NCBI GenBank assembly: GCA_045546135.1
Contig: JAZQCD010000003.1
Span: 5,099-69,098 of the forward strand
Direction of reading: 5' to 3'
Length of the DNA: 64,000 nucleotides
Source: RUG13409 sp045546135
GTDB taxonomy: Bacteria; Bacillota; Clostridia; Peptostreptococcales; Anaerovoracaceae
The notes beneath the pieces were generated by a model. The model was not told the origin of the DNA. It made no database searches and saw only the letters and a program-made list of their open reading frames with translations. This document shows positions 16,116 through 26,260 of this stretch, one piece after another. Every line of letters begins with the position of its first letter. Position 1 is the stretch's first letter. Both the position numbers and the translations under genes were made by a program.

Positions 16116-17012
16116 CTATTCTCCAAAGATGCTGTCCGAAAACTCTTTCGGATCAAATCTTTCTAAATCAGCTTCTTTTTCCCCCAATCCTACAAATTTA
16201 ACAGGCAGATCGAAATCATCCGCCAGGGTTATAACAATACCGCCTTTGGCACTGCCGTCAAGCTTTGTCAAAACTATGCCGCTAAGGTCTGTAACATCGC
16301 CGAATTCCTTAGCCTGGGATATGGCATTCTTGCCTGTGGTTGCGTCAAGGACAAGAAGTACCTCTTTTGAAGCCTGCGGATACTCTCTTTCGATGACTTT
16401 ATACATCTTTGAGAGCTCGTTCATGAGGTTCTTTTTGTTCTGAAGCCTGCCGGCTGTGTCTACTATGATGACTTCAGAGCCTCTTGCTTTTGCAGCGGAG
16501 ATGCCGTCGAATATGACAGCCGAAGGATCTGCTCCTTCTCCGTGCTTTATTACAGGAACTCCGAGTCTGTCTCCCCATACGGAAAGCTGCTGGGCAGCTG
16601 CTGCCCTAAAGGTGTCTGCAGCGACGAGGAGGACAGATCTTCCTTCTCCTTTCAATCTGTAAGCAAGCTTTGCGATGGAAGTGGTCTTTCCTACGCCGTT
16701 TACTCCAATCATGAGGATGATGAGAGGGTAGCTATTTGATAGCTCAAGTCTATCTCTTTTGTCCACCATCTCGCAGACTATCTTCTTTATTTCTTCTCTG
16801 GCGCTCTCTGCGTCCCAGAGGTAGTTGTTTCTGATAGCGTCCCTTAACTTTTCTATTATCTTTTCTGTTGTCTCTACACCTATATCCGATGTGACAAGTA
16901 TCTCCTCGAGCTCGTCGAGCATGTCCTCATCAGGGGTAGGCCTTGCTATAAACAGGTCCTCGATCTTTTGTCCGAGCCTTCCGAAGAAGGACCTTTTCTT
17001 TTCAAATGCCAT
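16116..17012 (-). CDS. ftsY: Signal recognition particle receptor FtsY
   Basis: The 298-residue product has the NG domain of SRP GTPases: an N-terminal helical bundle, the P-loop GVNGVGKTTSIAKLA (near residue 104), DTAGR, TKLDGSAKGG and GLGEKEADLERF at the C-terminus. FtsY docks ribosome-SRP complexes on the membrane translocon. It lacks a long acidic A domain, as is usual in Firmicutes. It begins two bases after the smc stop behind GAGGT and is followed by the PBP gene. smc-ftsY is a conserved pair. Confidence 0.97.
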   Translation of the reverse strand: MAFEKKRSFFGRLGQKIEDLFIARPTPDEDMLDELEEILVTSDIGVETTEKIIEKLRDAIRNNYLWDAESAREEIKKIVCEMVDKRDRLELSNSYPLIILMIGVNGVGKTTSIAKLAYRLKGEGRSVLLVAADTFRAAAAQQLSVWGDRLGVPVIKHGEGADPSAVIFDGISAAKARGSEVIIVDTAGRLQNKKNLMNELSKMYKVIEREYPQASKEVLLVLDATTGKNAISQAKEFGDVTDLSGIVLTKLDGSAKGGIVITLADDFDLPVKFVGLGEKEADLERFDPKEFSDSIFGE

Positions 17013-17014
17013 TA

Positions 17015-20011
17015 CTATACCTCGAAATCATCACCAAGCTTAAGCGAGAGGACTTGAGTGATACCGCTCTCCGGCATGGTCACGCCGTAGAGCACATCAG
17101 CGTACTCCATTGTAAGCTTTTGATGTGTAATAAGTGTGAACTGAGGACCTGCGAAGCTCCTTATGTAGCTGGCCACTGTGTCTATGTTGGTCTCGTCAAG
17201 AGCAGCCTCTATCTCGTCGAGTATGCAGAAAGGAGTCGGTTTTGACTTTAAAACTGCAAACATCAAAGCTATGGCTGTAAGAGTCTTTTCTCCGCCGGAA
17301 AGAAGGTTCATGTTTTGAAGTTTCTTCCCCGGTGGCTGAGCCTCTATCTCTATGGCTGATTCCAAAGGATCGTCAGGATCCTCTAAGGTGAGCCTTGCAT
17401 GGCCTCCCTTAAAGAGTTCTCTGAATGTATCTTCAAAGTTGACTACTACAGTATCGAAGTTCTCTTTGAATCTTGCCTTTATGATCCTGTCCATATCAGA
17501 GATGACTTTTCTTAGCTCTTCCATGGCCTTTATGATGTCATCTCTTTGCTCTGTGAGGAAATTGTACCTTTCTGATGTCGACTTGTATTCCTCAATGGCG
17601 CCTATATTGACGTCGCCTATTTCTCTTAATCTTTCTTTGTACTCTCTGCTTTCTTTTAAAGCTCTTGAAAGGACAAAGTCAGGATCTTCGTGCTCTGCTG
17701 CCTGAGCATAGGACATCTCGAATTCTTCCCAAAGCTTTTCCTTGAGGCTTTCTGTCTGAGTATCGAACCTTGCTTCGCGAACTTCTGCATCGTGCTTTTT
17801 GAGCTGGATCTCGTAGAGTTTTTCCTGAAGAGTGCTGCTCTCCTTTTCAAGATCTTCTAAGGTCTCGGACAGCTTATCCTTTTCTCCTTGGGCCTTTGCA
17901 AGCTTTTCTTCAGCCTTTGCTTTCTCATCCTCTTTTTCTGAAAGGAGAGACGATGCATTCACTGAGAATTCTTCTATCTGCTTTATCTGAAGTTTTACAG
18001 ACCCAAGAGATTTTTCTCTTGCTTCTTTTTCTTTCTTTAATTCTTCTATTCCCGCTTTTACGAGGGCTTCTACTTCCTTTGCATTCTGAAGCCTTAAAAC
18101 TGCAGAATTGAGCTCCATGCGAAGCTGCATTTCTTCTTCTTTTGCTTTGCCGGCTCCTGCATCGGTAAAGGCTTTTTGCGCCGCTTCCTTTGCTTTTTCT
18201 GCATCGGAGAGTTCCTCGTCCATAGCTTTTAATTCTGCTATCAGGTCATCCTTTTCTGCTCTTCTTGTAAGGATGTTTGAAGAATTGTTCTTAAGACTTC
18301 CTCCCGTAAGGGCTCCTGCCATGTTGATGATCTCTCCTGACAGAGTTACGAACTTATGAGGACCGCTGTTGTCCCTTGACATGGCTATGGCATGGTCAAG
18401 GTCGTCGACAAGCACTACGTTGCCAAGAACGTAGTCTACGATATCCCTGTATCCGCCCTTGATATCTACGATATCAGAAGCAAGGCCAATAAAGCCCTTC
18501 TTACCTTTCAGTCTTTCCACATCAAGAGGAGGCTGGACCTTAAGGTCATCGACGGGCAGGAAGGTGAGTCTTCCTGCTTTGTCTTTTTTGAGCATGTCTA
18601 TTGCAAGAGAAGCAACGTCGTCATCCTTGCAGACTATGTTTTGAAGCTTTCCTCCAAGTTCTGTTTCTATTGCTATCTCGTAGCCTCTTGGCACGATGAG
18701 AAGGTCTCCTAAAGTGCCGATGATTCCTTTAAGTTTTTTGTCCATGAGATACTTTACTGCGCCGTTGTATCCTTCATAGGACCTTTCAAGTTCTTCGAGG
18801 AGGTTTATCCTTGCAGAAAGTTTCCCTCTCTCTACCTTTAGTCTTTCGACTTCGTAAGCAGCTTTCTCAAGGATGCCTTCAGCTTCGCTCTGGCTTTTTT
18901 CTGCCTGCTCTGTTTCCTTTTGCTTTTTTGCAAGTGAAGCTTTGAGCTCATCGCATTCCAAACTGACAGAGGAGACGTTCTTTCCCATTTCAAGGGCATT
19001 TGCTTCTTCTCTTTTTATCTTTTCGTCAGTGCCTTCAATCTCTCCCTCTATCCTCTTTATATCATTGTCAAGAGAGAGGCGTTTTTCCTTGTTTACAGAA
19101 TTCCTTGCAGAAAGCTCGTGGACCTCATCTATGCATCTTGCAAGATCAGATCGTAAGAGTTCGAGCCTGTCTTCAAGGTCCTTGCTTTCTATCCTTAAAT
19201 CTTTTAACTTTTCTTCGGAACCTGTCTTTTCGCTCTCTGCTTTTTTGAGAGCCTTTTCAAGTTCTTCGATCTCTTCCTTAACGGCAGCGCCTTTTTGGTC
19301 TGCCTGCTCTATCTGCTTTAGTATGATGTTGATCTCTACATCTCTTGCTCTGTCCTTTATGGATAGATACTCTTTTGCTTTTTCGCTGTCGTCTTTTAGC
19401 TTGTCTATGCGGCTTTCGATCTCGGCGATTATGTCGTTTACTCTTGACAGGTTTATATCAGAAGCTTCAAGTTTTCTCTCGGCTTCGGCTTTCTTTGCTT
19501 TGTATTTTACGACACCTGCAGCTTCTTCAAAGATCTCTCTTCTTGAGTCCATCTTGTTGCTGACTATGTCTGCTATCTTTCCCTGGCCTATGATGGAGTA
19601 GCCCTCGACACCTATACCTGTGTCCATTATGAGCTCTCTTATATCCTTGAGCCTGCAGATGCTCTTGTTTATGAGATACTCGCTCTCACCTGACCTGTAC
19701 ATCCTGCGGGTTATGGCAACTTCCGTAAAGTCTATTGGAAGCATATGGTCTGTATTGTCTATGACCAAAGTGACTTCTGCCATGCCTTTTGCTTTTCTGT
19801 TCTGAGTTCCGGCAAAGATGACTTCTTCCATCTTTCCGCCTCTTAGCATCTTTGGGCTCTGCTCTCCAAGGACCCATCTTATGGCATCGGAAATATTGCT
19901 CTTGCCCGATCCGTTAGGGCCGACTATACAGGTAATGCCCTCTGTGAACTCTATGGTCACAGGATCAGCAAAAGATTTGAATCCGTTAAGTTCCAGTCTT
20001 TTAAAATACAT
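17015..20011 (-). CDS. smc: Chromosome partition protein SMC with short arms
   Basis: The 998-residue product has the complete SMC plan. The N-terminal head has Walker A GPNGSGKS at 31-38. A first coiled coil runs about 170-408, the hinge about 409-581 (with FVTLSGEIINMAGALTGGS), and a second coiled coil about 582-795. The C-terminal head carries LLSGGEKTLTA near 905 and Walker B FCILDEIEAALDE near 925. SMC with ScpA/ScpB extrudes DNA loops and separates chromosomes. Typical bacterial SMC is about 1180-1190 residues; here the loss lies in both arms, not in head or hinge. The ATG follows CGGAGG by four bases. A promoter is at 20071-20099, and ftsY follows. Confidence 0.97.
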   Translation of the reverse strand: MYFKRLELNGFKSFADPVTIEFTEGITCIVGPNGSGKSNISDAIRWVLGEQSPKMLRGGKMEEVIFAGTQNRKAKGMAEVTLVIDNTDHMLPIDFTEVAITRRMYRSGESEYLINKSICRLKDIRELIMDTGIGVEGYSIIGQGKIADIVSNKMDSRREIFEEAAGVVKYKAKKAEAERKLEASDINLSRVNDIIAEIESRIDKLKDDSEKAKEYLSIKDRARDVEINIILKQIEQADQKGAAVKEEIEELEKALKKAESEKTGSEEKLKDLRIESKDLEDRLELLRSDLARCIDEVHELSARNSVNKEKRLSLDNDIKRIEGEIEGTDEKIKREEANALEMGKNVSSVSLECDELKASLAKKQKETEQAEKSQSEAEGILEKAAYEVERLKVERGKLSARINLLEELERSYEGYNGAVKYLMDKKLKGIIGTLGDLLIVPRGYEIAIETELGGKLQNIVCKDDDVASLAIDMLKKDKAGRLTFLPVDDLKVQPPLDVERLKGKKGFIGLASDIVDIKGGYRDIVDYVLGNVVLVDDLDHAIAMSRDNSGPHKFVTLSGEIINMAGALTGGSLKNNSSNILTRRAEKDDLIAELKAMDEELSDAEKAKEAAQKAFTDAGAGKAKEEEMQLRMELNSAVLRLQNAKEVEALVKAGIEELKKEKEAREKSLGSVKLQIKQIEEFSVNASSLLSEKEDEKAKAEEKLAKAQGEKDKLSETLEDLEKESSTLQEKLYEIQLKKHDAEVREARFDTQTESLKEKLWEEFEMSYAQAAEHEDPDFVLSRALKESREYKERLREIGDVNIGAIEEYKSTSERYNFLTEQRDDIIKAMEELRKVISDMDRIIKARFKENFDTVVVNFEDTFRELFKGGHARLTLEDPDDPLESAIEIEAQPPGKKLQNMNLLSGGEKTLTAIALMFAVLKSKPTPFCILDEIEAALDETNIDTVASYIRSFAGPQFTLITHQKLTMEYADVLYGVTMPESGITQVLSLKLGDDFEV

Positions 20012-20070
20012 CTATCCTCCGAAGCGAGCAAAAATTGCACGCCAAAATCGCGTTCATAATATAACAAGAT

Positions 20071-20099
20071 ATTTTAACATATATACTTTTTAAAAGCAA
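20071..20099 (-). promoter_or_regulatory. smc-ftsY-PBP promoter
   Basis: On the minus strand TTGCTT (20099-20094) and TAAAAT (20076-20071) are 17 bases apart. This gives smc, ftsY and the PBP gene their own promoter, independent of rnc and the protease upstream. Confidence 0.6.
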
Positions 20100-20195
20100 A
20101 ACTTTAAATATCCTTGTCATATATACAGCCACCATAATTATGGACGGCATTTGTTACAGAAAAGTGACAGGAATATGTAGAAATGAATAAGAATG

Positions 20196-20519
20196 CTATG
20201 CTGCAGAAAAGCTAAAAGGCTCCATAAAATGGTCAGAGCAGCAGGCCCCCGCCTGCTGCTCCTTATTAAGCAATCTGAGTTCTGAATTTTTCGGTACAAG
20301 GATGCGGTCCATGGAGACCTCCAGGAGATTTCCCAGAGCGTAGAGGTTATCTACGGTCGGAAGGCTCTCGCCTCTTTGCCATTTGTAGATGGCTTGCGGT
20401 TCTTCAAAACCGAAGTAGTCCTGAAGATCGCGGACTGTCAGGCCTCGCTCAAGGCGAAGCAGCCTGATGTTGTTTCCCGTTGCCTGCATGTCGATAACGG
20501 GGAAGGTCTTGATATTCAT
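20196..20519 (-). CDS. XRE-type helix-turn-helix regulator
   Basis: The 107-residue product has a single Cro/C1 helix-turn-helix at about residues 14-70 (NIRLLRLERGLTVRDLQDYF through WQRGESLPTVDNLYALGNLL). The family motif W-x-x-G-x-x-x-P is intact. The remaining 35 residues are unstructured. GGAGG lies nine bases before the ATG, and a promoter at 20554-20582 sits between it and the protease gene. Direct repeats TAGTTTAC flank that promoter and could be its own operator. It lies between the S8 protease and smc genes; its targets are unknown. An 11-base inverted repeat lies in its 3' coding end (20236-20261). Confidence 0.85.
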   Translation of the reverse strand: MNIKTFPVIDMQATGNNIRLLRLERGLTVRDLQDYFGFEEPQAIYKWQRGESLPTVDNLYALGNLLEVSMDRILVPKNSELRLLNKEQQAGACCSDHFMEPFSFSAA

Positions 20520-20553
20520 TTCTATTACCTCCTTTACAAGAAAGCAGTAGTAA

Positions 20554-20582
20554 ACTATATCAAAAACCTGTATGTTTGTAAA
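20554..20582 (-). promoter_or_regulatory. Promoter of the XRE regulator gene
   Basis: On the minus strand TTTACA (20582-20577) and TATAGT (20559-20554) are 17 bases apart. The sequence TAGTTTAC occurs twice, overlapping the -35 and just after the -10, and could bind the regulator. Confidence 0.55.
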
Positions 20583-20623
20583 CTAAAATCTGATCTGTTG
20601 CCCAAAAATATTCAGATAAAGTT

Positions 20624-23600
20624 TTACCAGCTGAGTGTAGTCATACCTTTGATGACTGCCTTGAGCTTTGTAGAATCTGCATTTGACAGCTTGCTGTCAC
20701 CGTTCACATCTGATGCAAAGGTCTGTACGCTGTCTATTGCTGTCATACCCTTGATCACAGCCTTAAGCTTTGTGGAATCTGCATTTGACAATTTACCGTC
20801 CTGGTTAGTGTCTCCTTTGATGACAAGGATGACAGTATCTATGCCTGCCGGGACGCTGAAATTGTATCCGCTTTCTGAGCCCTTTACTGCAGGTACTTCC
20901 ACATACTTGCCGCCGGACATATATCCTATCCTGCATGGAAGAGCAAAGTTTACAGTGACCACATTGCCGTTTACAGTGTATGCCGAGCCAAGGGCCTTTT
21001 CAGGATAAGGTATGACCATGACTCCGACGCTGCCGTCAGAGATGAGTACCTTGTATGTCGTGCTTGCTCCTTCCCATGTAACTGTAAGGGTAAGTTCACC
21101 CGGAACCTGGCTGCTAAAGCCTGTTACGCTGCATGCGCTGAGAGCTACAGTCTGGGTAGTTCCGTCTGTAAAGCTTGCAAGGATACTTCCTCCCTGAAGA
21201 TCAAGTGATTCTCCGATCTGATACACAGTCTTTGGCATATCCTTCATGGATATAGAGCTAAGTACCTTTTTGGGAAGGACGACTCCTATGACCTGAGTTT
21301 CAAATGACGGATCTGTGAAGCTTGCTTCATACCTCATGTATCCTGTTTCATACAGAGTCGGGGCGCTTATCATCTGGGCATTTGAATATGCAGTTTCAGT
21401 TATCTCATGTGATGCATCCCTGCTGCACATCTTTGAAGCGGTGCATGTGCTGTAGTCATCTGACCAGCTGTAGGTAGGCGTCTCCCAGGCATGTCCAAGT
21501 CCCTCAACAGATACAGACCTTTGGCTGCTCATGCCAAGGCTGTCACCAAGTTCCTTTGTAAGGGCAGTAAGTTCGCTTCCTTCGCAGCTGACAGTAAATT
21601 GCATCGTAAGAAGTACAGCTCCCGGAGGAAGACTTTCGTCCATAGCGTAGGAGAATATAAACTTGCCGTCCTCTTGAGCATTGAAGGATCTCCACTCTAT
21701 GTCTGAACCAAATGACTGCAAAGTCAAAAGATCGGGATCATAGTTTATCTCTATGAGACCGTTTGAAGTCGTCGAATTCTCAGATATATTAACGGTAACG
21801 ATATCACCGGATATGTAGCCTATCTCAGGCAGAGCATTGACCTCGAAATTCTCTTTTTTAGTTTTGGTTTCGCCGCTGAAAGATGTGAGCCTTCCAAAGC
21901 TGTGGATCCTTCCTACTTCATTTTCTCCTATATCTTCTCCTCGTATTTCATCCTCTGCTCCCGCAGGCGCTACCTGTCCGTTTACATACAGACCAAGTAC
22001 GGGCCAGACATTGTAACCAAAGTTTCCTGCATTATATATAAGCCATGTTGAAGGATCTATGACATAAAGGTCTGAACCGTATCCTGTATAGTTGGACCAG
22101 TAAAGATATGTTCCGTCATAGTAAAGATCCTGGTAATAGAAAGTCGTTGTGATCCCTGTATCAAATACCTTTACAGGGACCCCAATGCTTACGCTGGAAC
22201 TGCTGCTGCAGTTTACACTGAGTTCCCATATGCTTCCGCTTTCATCAAGGAGATAAAAGACCGAGCCGGTCGATCCAAGGCTCTTAACGGCGACTGCTGT
22301 GACATAATTATCGCTTCCGAGATAGTCACCCGAGTAAACAGTATCTAAAGGAACTCCGCAAAGATACTCTCCGCTGTCGTACTTTGTATTCACACTTCCG
22401 ACGCTCACTCCCCATCCATGGGTGTATATAAACAGGTCTTTGTATTGGGTCGAAACAGGAGCCATGCTGCCTATCCATTCATAGTTCTTTCCTTTTTGAG
22501 TCAAAGGATACTGGCCGCCGGTAGAAACAGTATACAGATAAGATTCTGACAAGTCATCGCTTAGGGATGCTGCATAGAGATTCCCGTCTGTTCCCACAAA
22601 AGCTGAAGCTATATTTTCTGTGAGAGGCGTCGAATGAAGTTTCGTATAGCTTGATGGATCGTTTGCATTGAACCTGACAAAATATACGTTAGATTCTTCA
22701 TCATATATGATGGCATTGAGCTGCTTATTCAGGTCAACAACAGTCACTGTGCATGAGTCATATGCAGAGCTGTTTACATTAGATGTTGCCCTTATCTGAG
22801 CGGTACCAGCTCCCGTGGCAGTGATATGTCCTAGTTGGTCAACTGTAGCAACGGATGAATTGCTTGAAGACCATCTAAGGCTTGTATCAACTGCCGTGAC
22901 CGGTGTAACATCTGCAGACAGGTCGTATTCCTGTCCCCTAAAGAGCTTGATCTGAGACGGCGATACTGTGACATCAGAAGGCTTTGAAGGATCTGTTGTT
23001 CCGCCGTAGTCATTGACCTTTACTGCGATAGCCCTTTCATTTCCTGCATAATCTCCTGCAAATATAGCAATATATCCAGGCGCATTTTCAATGGCTTCTC
23101 TTATATTGAAAGCAAGATCTGCAGTGGATGCCTTTGGCGTGATCTCGTTATAGATCGTGTTTCCGTCTAAGGACATGACTGCCACATAAGCTAAATAATT
23201 GTTATCTGAAGCGCTGAAATAAAGAATGTTTCCAACCAGCATCGGAGCCCTCTCCCCGCCTATTTCAGGAGCTGTGTCGTCTATTGCGAAGTCGTATCCC
23301 AAATATGAACCTCTGCCAAGGACATTGCTTTCCAGCATTTCTTCGAACTGCCAATTCTCAAGGAATGTTGAATCCGGAGATGTCAGATCGCCTCCAATGA
23401 ATTTCATTACATTGTATTCAGGAACAGCATAGAATCCTGCTCTTATGGTGTCTCCATTTTCAATGCCAAGATCAGAAAGCCTCCTGTTGAAGATATAGTT
23501 CCTTGGATTCGTGTTCATCCATTCTCCGTATCCTCCGCCATAGTCATAAAACCAAAGACCATCGACTGAGTTTTCATAGGGGTAGCTTTCGGCGACTTCA

Positions 23601-26260
23601 GTTATATTTCCGCCCATGCCATCCACTTTGCTTATGGCGCGGCCCGTAACGGCTGCAGACCTGAGAAGACTGTATGTGATGCTGTAAAGAATATCAGAAG
23701 ATTTAAGCGCAAGTCTTGATTCAGGGAAGGAAGACTCTGAAGCATAGGGATTGCCTGAAACTTTATAGCTTTCTCCGTTCCTTACTATGGTCACGTAGTT
23801 TGTGTCGCTGACTCCTGTGTAAGGAGTTTTTACAGTTCCAAAGAGCGTATCGACATAGGATGTGTTGTCGAACATGCTTGGATCTGTCCAATTTCCGTAG
23901 AATCCAAGAAGCGGTATACTGTGCGAATGCTCATAGGATTTCCCTGACACTGTGTCATGACAATTTATGAAGGTGAAACCTTCTACATAAAAGCCCGATG
24001 TAAACACTGTCTCAAGTGCTGCTGCATTGGTAAGGCGTATATTTACGCTGACAGTTCTCTTTCCCTTTGCAGGTACTATACCATCAGGAAGCTGTGACTC
24101 TGCACTCAGCTGCTCAAGTATGAGCCTTGCATCCTTAGATGTTATAGACCTATCACCATCTACATCTGCTGCATTCCTGTCATAGGTCGATCCATTGTCT
24201 GATCCTGATACCATATCTAGTACAGCCTGGGCATCAAGTTCATTGGTCATCCCATCTCTGTTGACATCACGAGACGGACCTTCATAACCTATGATCTCCC
24301 AGGAATAGATCACATCACTTTGAATCTCTCTTGTCCCTTTGCTCATGAAGGTCTTGCCACTCTTTGTGTAATAGTCCTGAGTGAACATGCTTGTGTTAAG
24401 ATCAAAAGAAAGATCCACATCTGCTGTATTGTAAATAGTAAAGCTGTAGCTGTAGACCCCTGTTTTTTCAGGATCGTCTCCAAACTCTGCTTTGACTTTA
24501 CCGTCTAAAGCTGCTCCTGTTTTTGCAGTAAGAGTATCATCGCTTGTTCCCATCATTATGACAGACGATGCTTTTACTGCTTTTGATACATTCACCATTC
24601 CGGCGCCTTGCTGCAGTATCGGGCGGTATATGGAATTTGAACTGTCGCCTCCTGTTATGGGCTGTGCAGTAGACATGAGAAGACTCTGATTGACAGCTCT
24701 TATGCTGTAATCAGATGCAAGCTCTGGATTTAAGTTTGAAAGACCTTTTGCCTTTAAATACTGATTGAGAACTGCAGAAAGTCCTGCAATATGAGGCGCA
24801 GCCATGGAAGTTCCGGACATATACTCATATTTACTTGATCCACCTTCTGTAGTTCCGTACCTTGTCCTATGAGTTCCGTTTGCTGCAAAGATATTCGATC
24901 CCGGGGCTGTGATCTCCGGTTTCATTACAAGAGATCCCGGAACGCCCCAGGAGGAATAATAATCAGGAATACCATCTTTATCTGCAGCTGCGACACAAAG
25001 GGAATTGATATATGTTCCGGGCGAACCTCCTGTGTGCTGAGATACATCATCTATGTAAAGGTCTGTATCAAGATTTTCTACAAGGGCATAGGAGTTGCCG
25101 GCAGAGATGCTTACTACAGCCTTTGGATTTGAACTTTTATTTGAAAGGCTGTTCAAAAGACTTTGATAAGAGCTACTATATGTAAAGCCTTGAGTACTGC
25201 TTCCAAGTGAAAGGTTTATGGAATCAGCGCCTAAGACAATAGCGTCTTCGATGGCTGCCATATAGTCTGAGTCGCTTGCTCCTCCGTTTGCGCCAAAAAC
25301 CTTCATGACAAGAAGCTGCGCATCGGGAGCCATTCCCACTGCATCCACCTGATCAGCTGACTTGACATAGGATGAACCCGACTTTATATACATGTTTGCG
25401 GCTGCGATGCCTGCTACATGTGAGCCGTGCTCACCTTGGGTATCAGACATGTGATCGATAGTAGTATTTCTGTCTACATAGTTGTATCCAAAGGGTATTT
25501 TTGAACTGACATAATAGCCGTTACTTCCGTTGAGCTGGCTTTTTAAGCTGCTTACTTCTGAAGAAGTCAAAAGGTCAGGCGCTGTGCTGAGCCTGTTTAT
25601 GGAATAATTGAATGAATCAGCAGCAAAGGATTGATGAGTAGTATCTATACCTGTATCTATGACGGCAACGATAGATCCTGCTCCTGTATATCCTGATGAC
25701 CAGACTTCAGTTGCACCGACCATATTTTCGGATGTATATGCGCTGTTTGGAGATGCCTCCATTGGAGAATATTCGCGTTCTATGATTGCATCCTTGACAC
25801 CTTCTACGGCTTTTATCTTTACTATATCGCCGTATGTGACTTCTGCGGATATGGCATTGAGAAGAAGGGTCAGGTTCCACTTGATATCAAGAGTCTTCCC
25901 TATTGCATTCTCTATCCTCTTTGTGAGCTTATCCTGCTCTTTTCTGATACTGTCTCTATACCAGATAGCATCGCTGTTTTGAGCAATGCCGTCCAAAGAA
26001 TATCCGGCATCTGAAGTTGACGGAGAAGAAAGAATTATGCTTACACGAACCGCGTCGGAAAGACTGTAAGCTTCCTCCGGAACTGGTTCTTCAGCATTTT
26101 CTATTTTTCCCACTTTTTCTACACCGAGAGTTGAAGGATCGATCTCTTCTGTCTCAAGATATATGGGTTCCTCACTGACCTCATCGTCTGCGAATGCAAA
26201 GATCACATTCCCGCTGAAGGCGATGACAAGTGCCAGTAACAAAGCAAGTAACTTTTTCAT
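20624..26260 (-). CDS. Large secreted S8 (subtilisin-like) serine protease with cohesin- and dockerin-like modules
   Basis: The start is taken at the ATG at 26260, behind GGGGGG, giving a clear signal peptide (MKKLLALLLALVIAFSGNV) and about 1878 residues. An I9-like propeptide (about 60-165) precedes the S8 domain with Asp202 (VAVIDTGID), His278 (GEHGSHVAG) and Ser485 (GTSMAAPHIAG). A dockerin-like calcium repeat pair (DVNRDG and DVDGDRS) lies at about 665-719. An Ig-like Big_2 module is near 1095-1175, a beta-rich stretch follows, then a cohesin-like module in the last quarter and an Ig-like module. A second dockerin pair (DTNQDGKLSNADSTKLKAVI and its repeat) forms the C-terminus. There is no LPxTG anchor. 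It likely degrades extracellular protein. It lies 36 bases after rnc and is probably co-transcribed. Confidence 0.9.
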   Translation of the reverse strand: MKKLLALLLALVIAFSGNVIFAFADDEVSEEPIYLETEEIDPSTLGVEKVGKIENAEEPVPEEAYSLSDAVRVSIILSSPSTSDAGYSLDGIAQNSDAIWYRDSIRKEQDKLTKRIENAIGKTLDIKWNLTLLLNAISAEVTYGDIVKIKAVEGVKDAIIEREYSPMEASPNSAYTSENMVGATEVWSSGYTGAGSIVAVIDTGIDTTHQSFAADSFNYSINRLSTAPDLLTSSEVSSLKSQLNGSNGYYVSSKIPFGYNYVDRNTTIDHMSDTQGEHGSHVAGIAAANMYIKSGSSYVKSADQVDAVGMAPDAQLLVMKVFGANGGASDSDYMAAIEDAIVLGADSINLSLGSSTQGFTYSSSYQSLLNSLSNKSSNPKAVVSISAGNSYALVENLDTDLYIDDVSQHTGGSPGTYINSLCVAAADKDGIPDYYSSWGVPGSLVMKPEITAPGSNIFAANGTHRTRYGTTEGGSSKYEYMSGTSMAAPHIAGLSAVLNQYLKAKGLSNLNPELASDYSIRAVNQSLLMSTAQPITGGDSSNSIYRPILQQGAGMVNVSKAVKASSVIMMGTSDDTLTAKTGAALDGKVKAEFGDDPEKTGVYSYSFTIYNTADVDLSFDLNTSMFTQDYYTKSGKTFMSKGTREIQSDVIYSWEIIGYEGPSRDVNRDGMTNELDAQAVLDMVSGSDNGSTYDRNAADVDGDRSITSKDARLILEQLSAESQLPDGIVPAKGKRTVSVNIRLTNAAALETVFTSGFYVEGFTFINCHDTVSGKSYEHSHSIPLLGFYGNWTDPSMFDNTSYVDTLFGTVKTPYTGVSDTNYVTIVRNGESYKVSGNPYASESSFPESRLALKSSDILYSITYSLLRSAAVTGRAISKVDGMGGNITEVAESYPYENSVDGLWFYDYGGGYGEWMNTNPRNYIFNRRLSDLGIENGDTIRAGFYAVPEYNVMKFIGGDLTSPDSTFLENWQFEEMLESNVLGRGSYLGYDFAIDDTAPEIGGERAPMLVGNILYFSASDNNYLAYVAVMSLDGNTIYNEITPKASTADLAFNIREAIENAPGYIAIFAGDYAGNERAIAVKVNDYGGTTDPSKPSDVTVSPSQIKLFRGQEYDLSADVTPVTAVDTSLRWSSSNSSVATVDQLGHITATGAGTAQIRATSNVNSSAYDSCTVTVVDLNKQLNAIIYDEESNVYFVRFNANDPSSYTKLHSTPLTENIASAFVGTDGNLYAASLSDDLSESYLYTVSTGGQYPLTQKGKNYEWIGSMAPVSTQYKDLFIYTHGWGVSVGSVNTKYDSGEYLCGVPLDTVYSGDYLGSDNYVTAVAVKSLGSTGSVFYLLDESGSIWELSVNCSSSSSVSIGVPVKVFDTGITTTFYYQDLYYDGTYLYWSNYTGYGSDLYVIDPSTWLIYNAGNFGYNVWPVLGLYVNGQVAPAGAEDEIRGEDIGENEVGRIHSFGRLTSFSGETKTKKENFEVNALPEIGYISGDIVTVNISENSTTSNGLIEINYDPDLLTLQSFGSDIEWRSFNAQEDGKFIFSYAMDESLPPGAVLLTMQFTVSCEGSELTALTKELGDSLGMSSQRSVSVEGLGHAWETPTYSWSDDYSTCTASKMCSRDASHEITETAYSNAQMISAPTLYETGYMRYEASFTDPSFETQVIGVVLPKKVLSSISMKDMPKTVYQIGESLDLQGGSILASFTDGTTQTVALSACSVTGFSSQVPGELTLTVTWEGASTTYKVLISDGSVGVMVIPYPEKALGSAYTVNGNVVTVNFALPCRIGYMSGGKYVEVPAVKGSESGYNFSVPAGIDTVILVIKGDTNQDGKLSNADSTKLKAVIKGMTAIDSVQTFASDVNGDSKLSNADSTKLKAVIKGMTTLSW

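Noticed and set aside
18873..19601. A 242-codon open frame on the plus strand inside smc
   Set aside because: It is the mirror of the SMC coiled coil; serine-rich composition and lack of a ribosome binding site fit a shadow frame.
20236..20261. Perfect 11-base inverted repeat in the 3' end of the XRE gene
   Set aside because: It lies wholly in coding sequence and has no T-run, so it is not supported as a terminator; noted only.
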